From the NCBI GenBank assembly GCA_020720705.1, contig DYOJ01000215.1, forward strand, positions 1-5,149: DNA of 5,149 nucleotides, given 5' to 3'. A model generated the notes under the pieces. That model saw only the letters and a program-made list of their open reading frames with translations, did no database searches and was not told where the DNA came from. The DNA is from Acetofilamentum sp. (GTDB lineage: Bacteria; Bacteroidota; Bacteroidia; Bacteroidales; JAADGE01). The first letter of the stretch is position 1. Each line of letters opens with the position of its first letter. Shown one piece after another: positions 5,072 through 5,149 of the stretch. The position numbers and the translations under genes were made by a program.

Positions 5072-5149
5072 CAATATTAACGAAAAAATATCAACAAAAT
5101 ATATCTGAGCCACCAATTTTATATTCATCCGAAAAACTATTACTTCATA

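Larger units (their letters stand above)
4994..5149. other. Leader of the lipoprotein gene and probable divergent promoter region
   Basis: This non-coding, very AT-rich stretch holds the leader of the lipoprotein gene (about 55 bases if transcription starts near 5050) and two overlapping -7 elements of opposite direction at 5058-5071. Beyond 5071 I see no gene up to the window edge. A + strand gene may begin to the right of 5149, but this cannot be seen. Confidence 0.4.

Overview
The window looks like chromosomal DNA of a member of the Bacteroidota. Non-coding stretches are AT-rich, start codons lack Shine-Dalgarno sequences, exact matches to the Bacteroidota -7 promoter element TAnnTTTG lie upstream of genes, exported proteins are cleaved before Gln (..FA|Q), and there is a small lipoprotein of a Bacteroidota type. 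I cannot name a genus.

Layout. Positions 1-130 are a leader holding one copy of a short intergenic repeat and a probable promoter. Positions 131-802 (+) encode a 223-residue secreted protein of unknown function. Positions 803-1225 are a 423-base non-coding region with a second copy of the same repeat and several helically spaced direct repeats that look like operator sites. Positions 1226-2083 (+) encode a second, unrelated secreted protein of unknown function (285 residues). After 26 bases comes tex at 2110-4260 (+), an intact Tex-family RNA-binding transcription accessory protein. Positions 4261-4570, between convergent genes, contain an array of hairpins and a bidirectional terminator. Positions 4571-4993 (-) encode a 140-residue lipoprotein. 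Positions 4994-5149 are its leader and a probable divergent promoter region.

Gene relations. The 1226-2083 gene and tex are probably one transcript (same strand, 26-base gap, no terminator between). No pathway links the exported proteins to Tex; adjacency is the only evidence. The lipoprotein gene is a separate, convergent unit.

The most interesting structure is at 4336-4399. Two 24-base palindromes in inverted orientation are enclosed by a 5-bp closing stem. All five differences between the two palindromes keep base pairing (A-T to C-G, C-G to G-C, G-T to G-C). The element can fold as two hairpins on a shared stem or as one long hairpin. The second most interesting is the duplicated intergenic segment (about 2-82 and 943-1021). 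I see no RNA gene of a known family, CRISPR array, insertion sequence or defence system.
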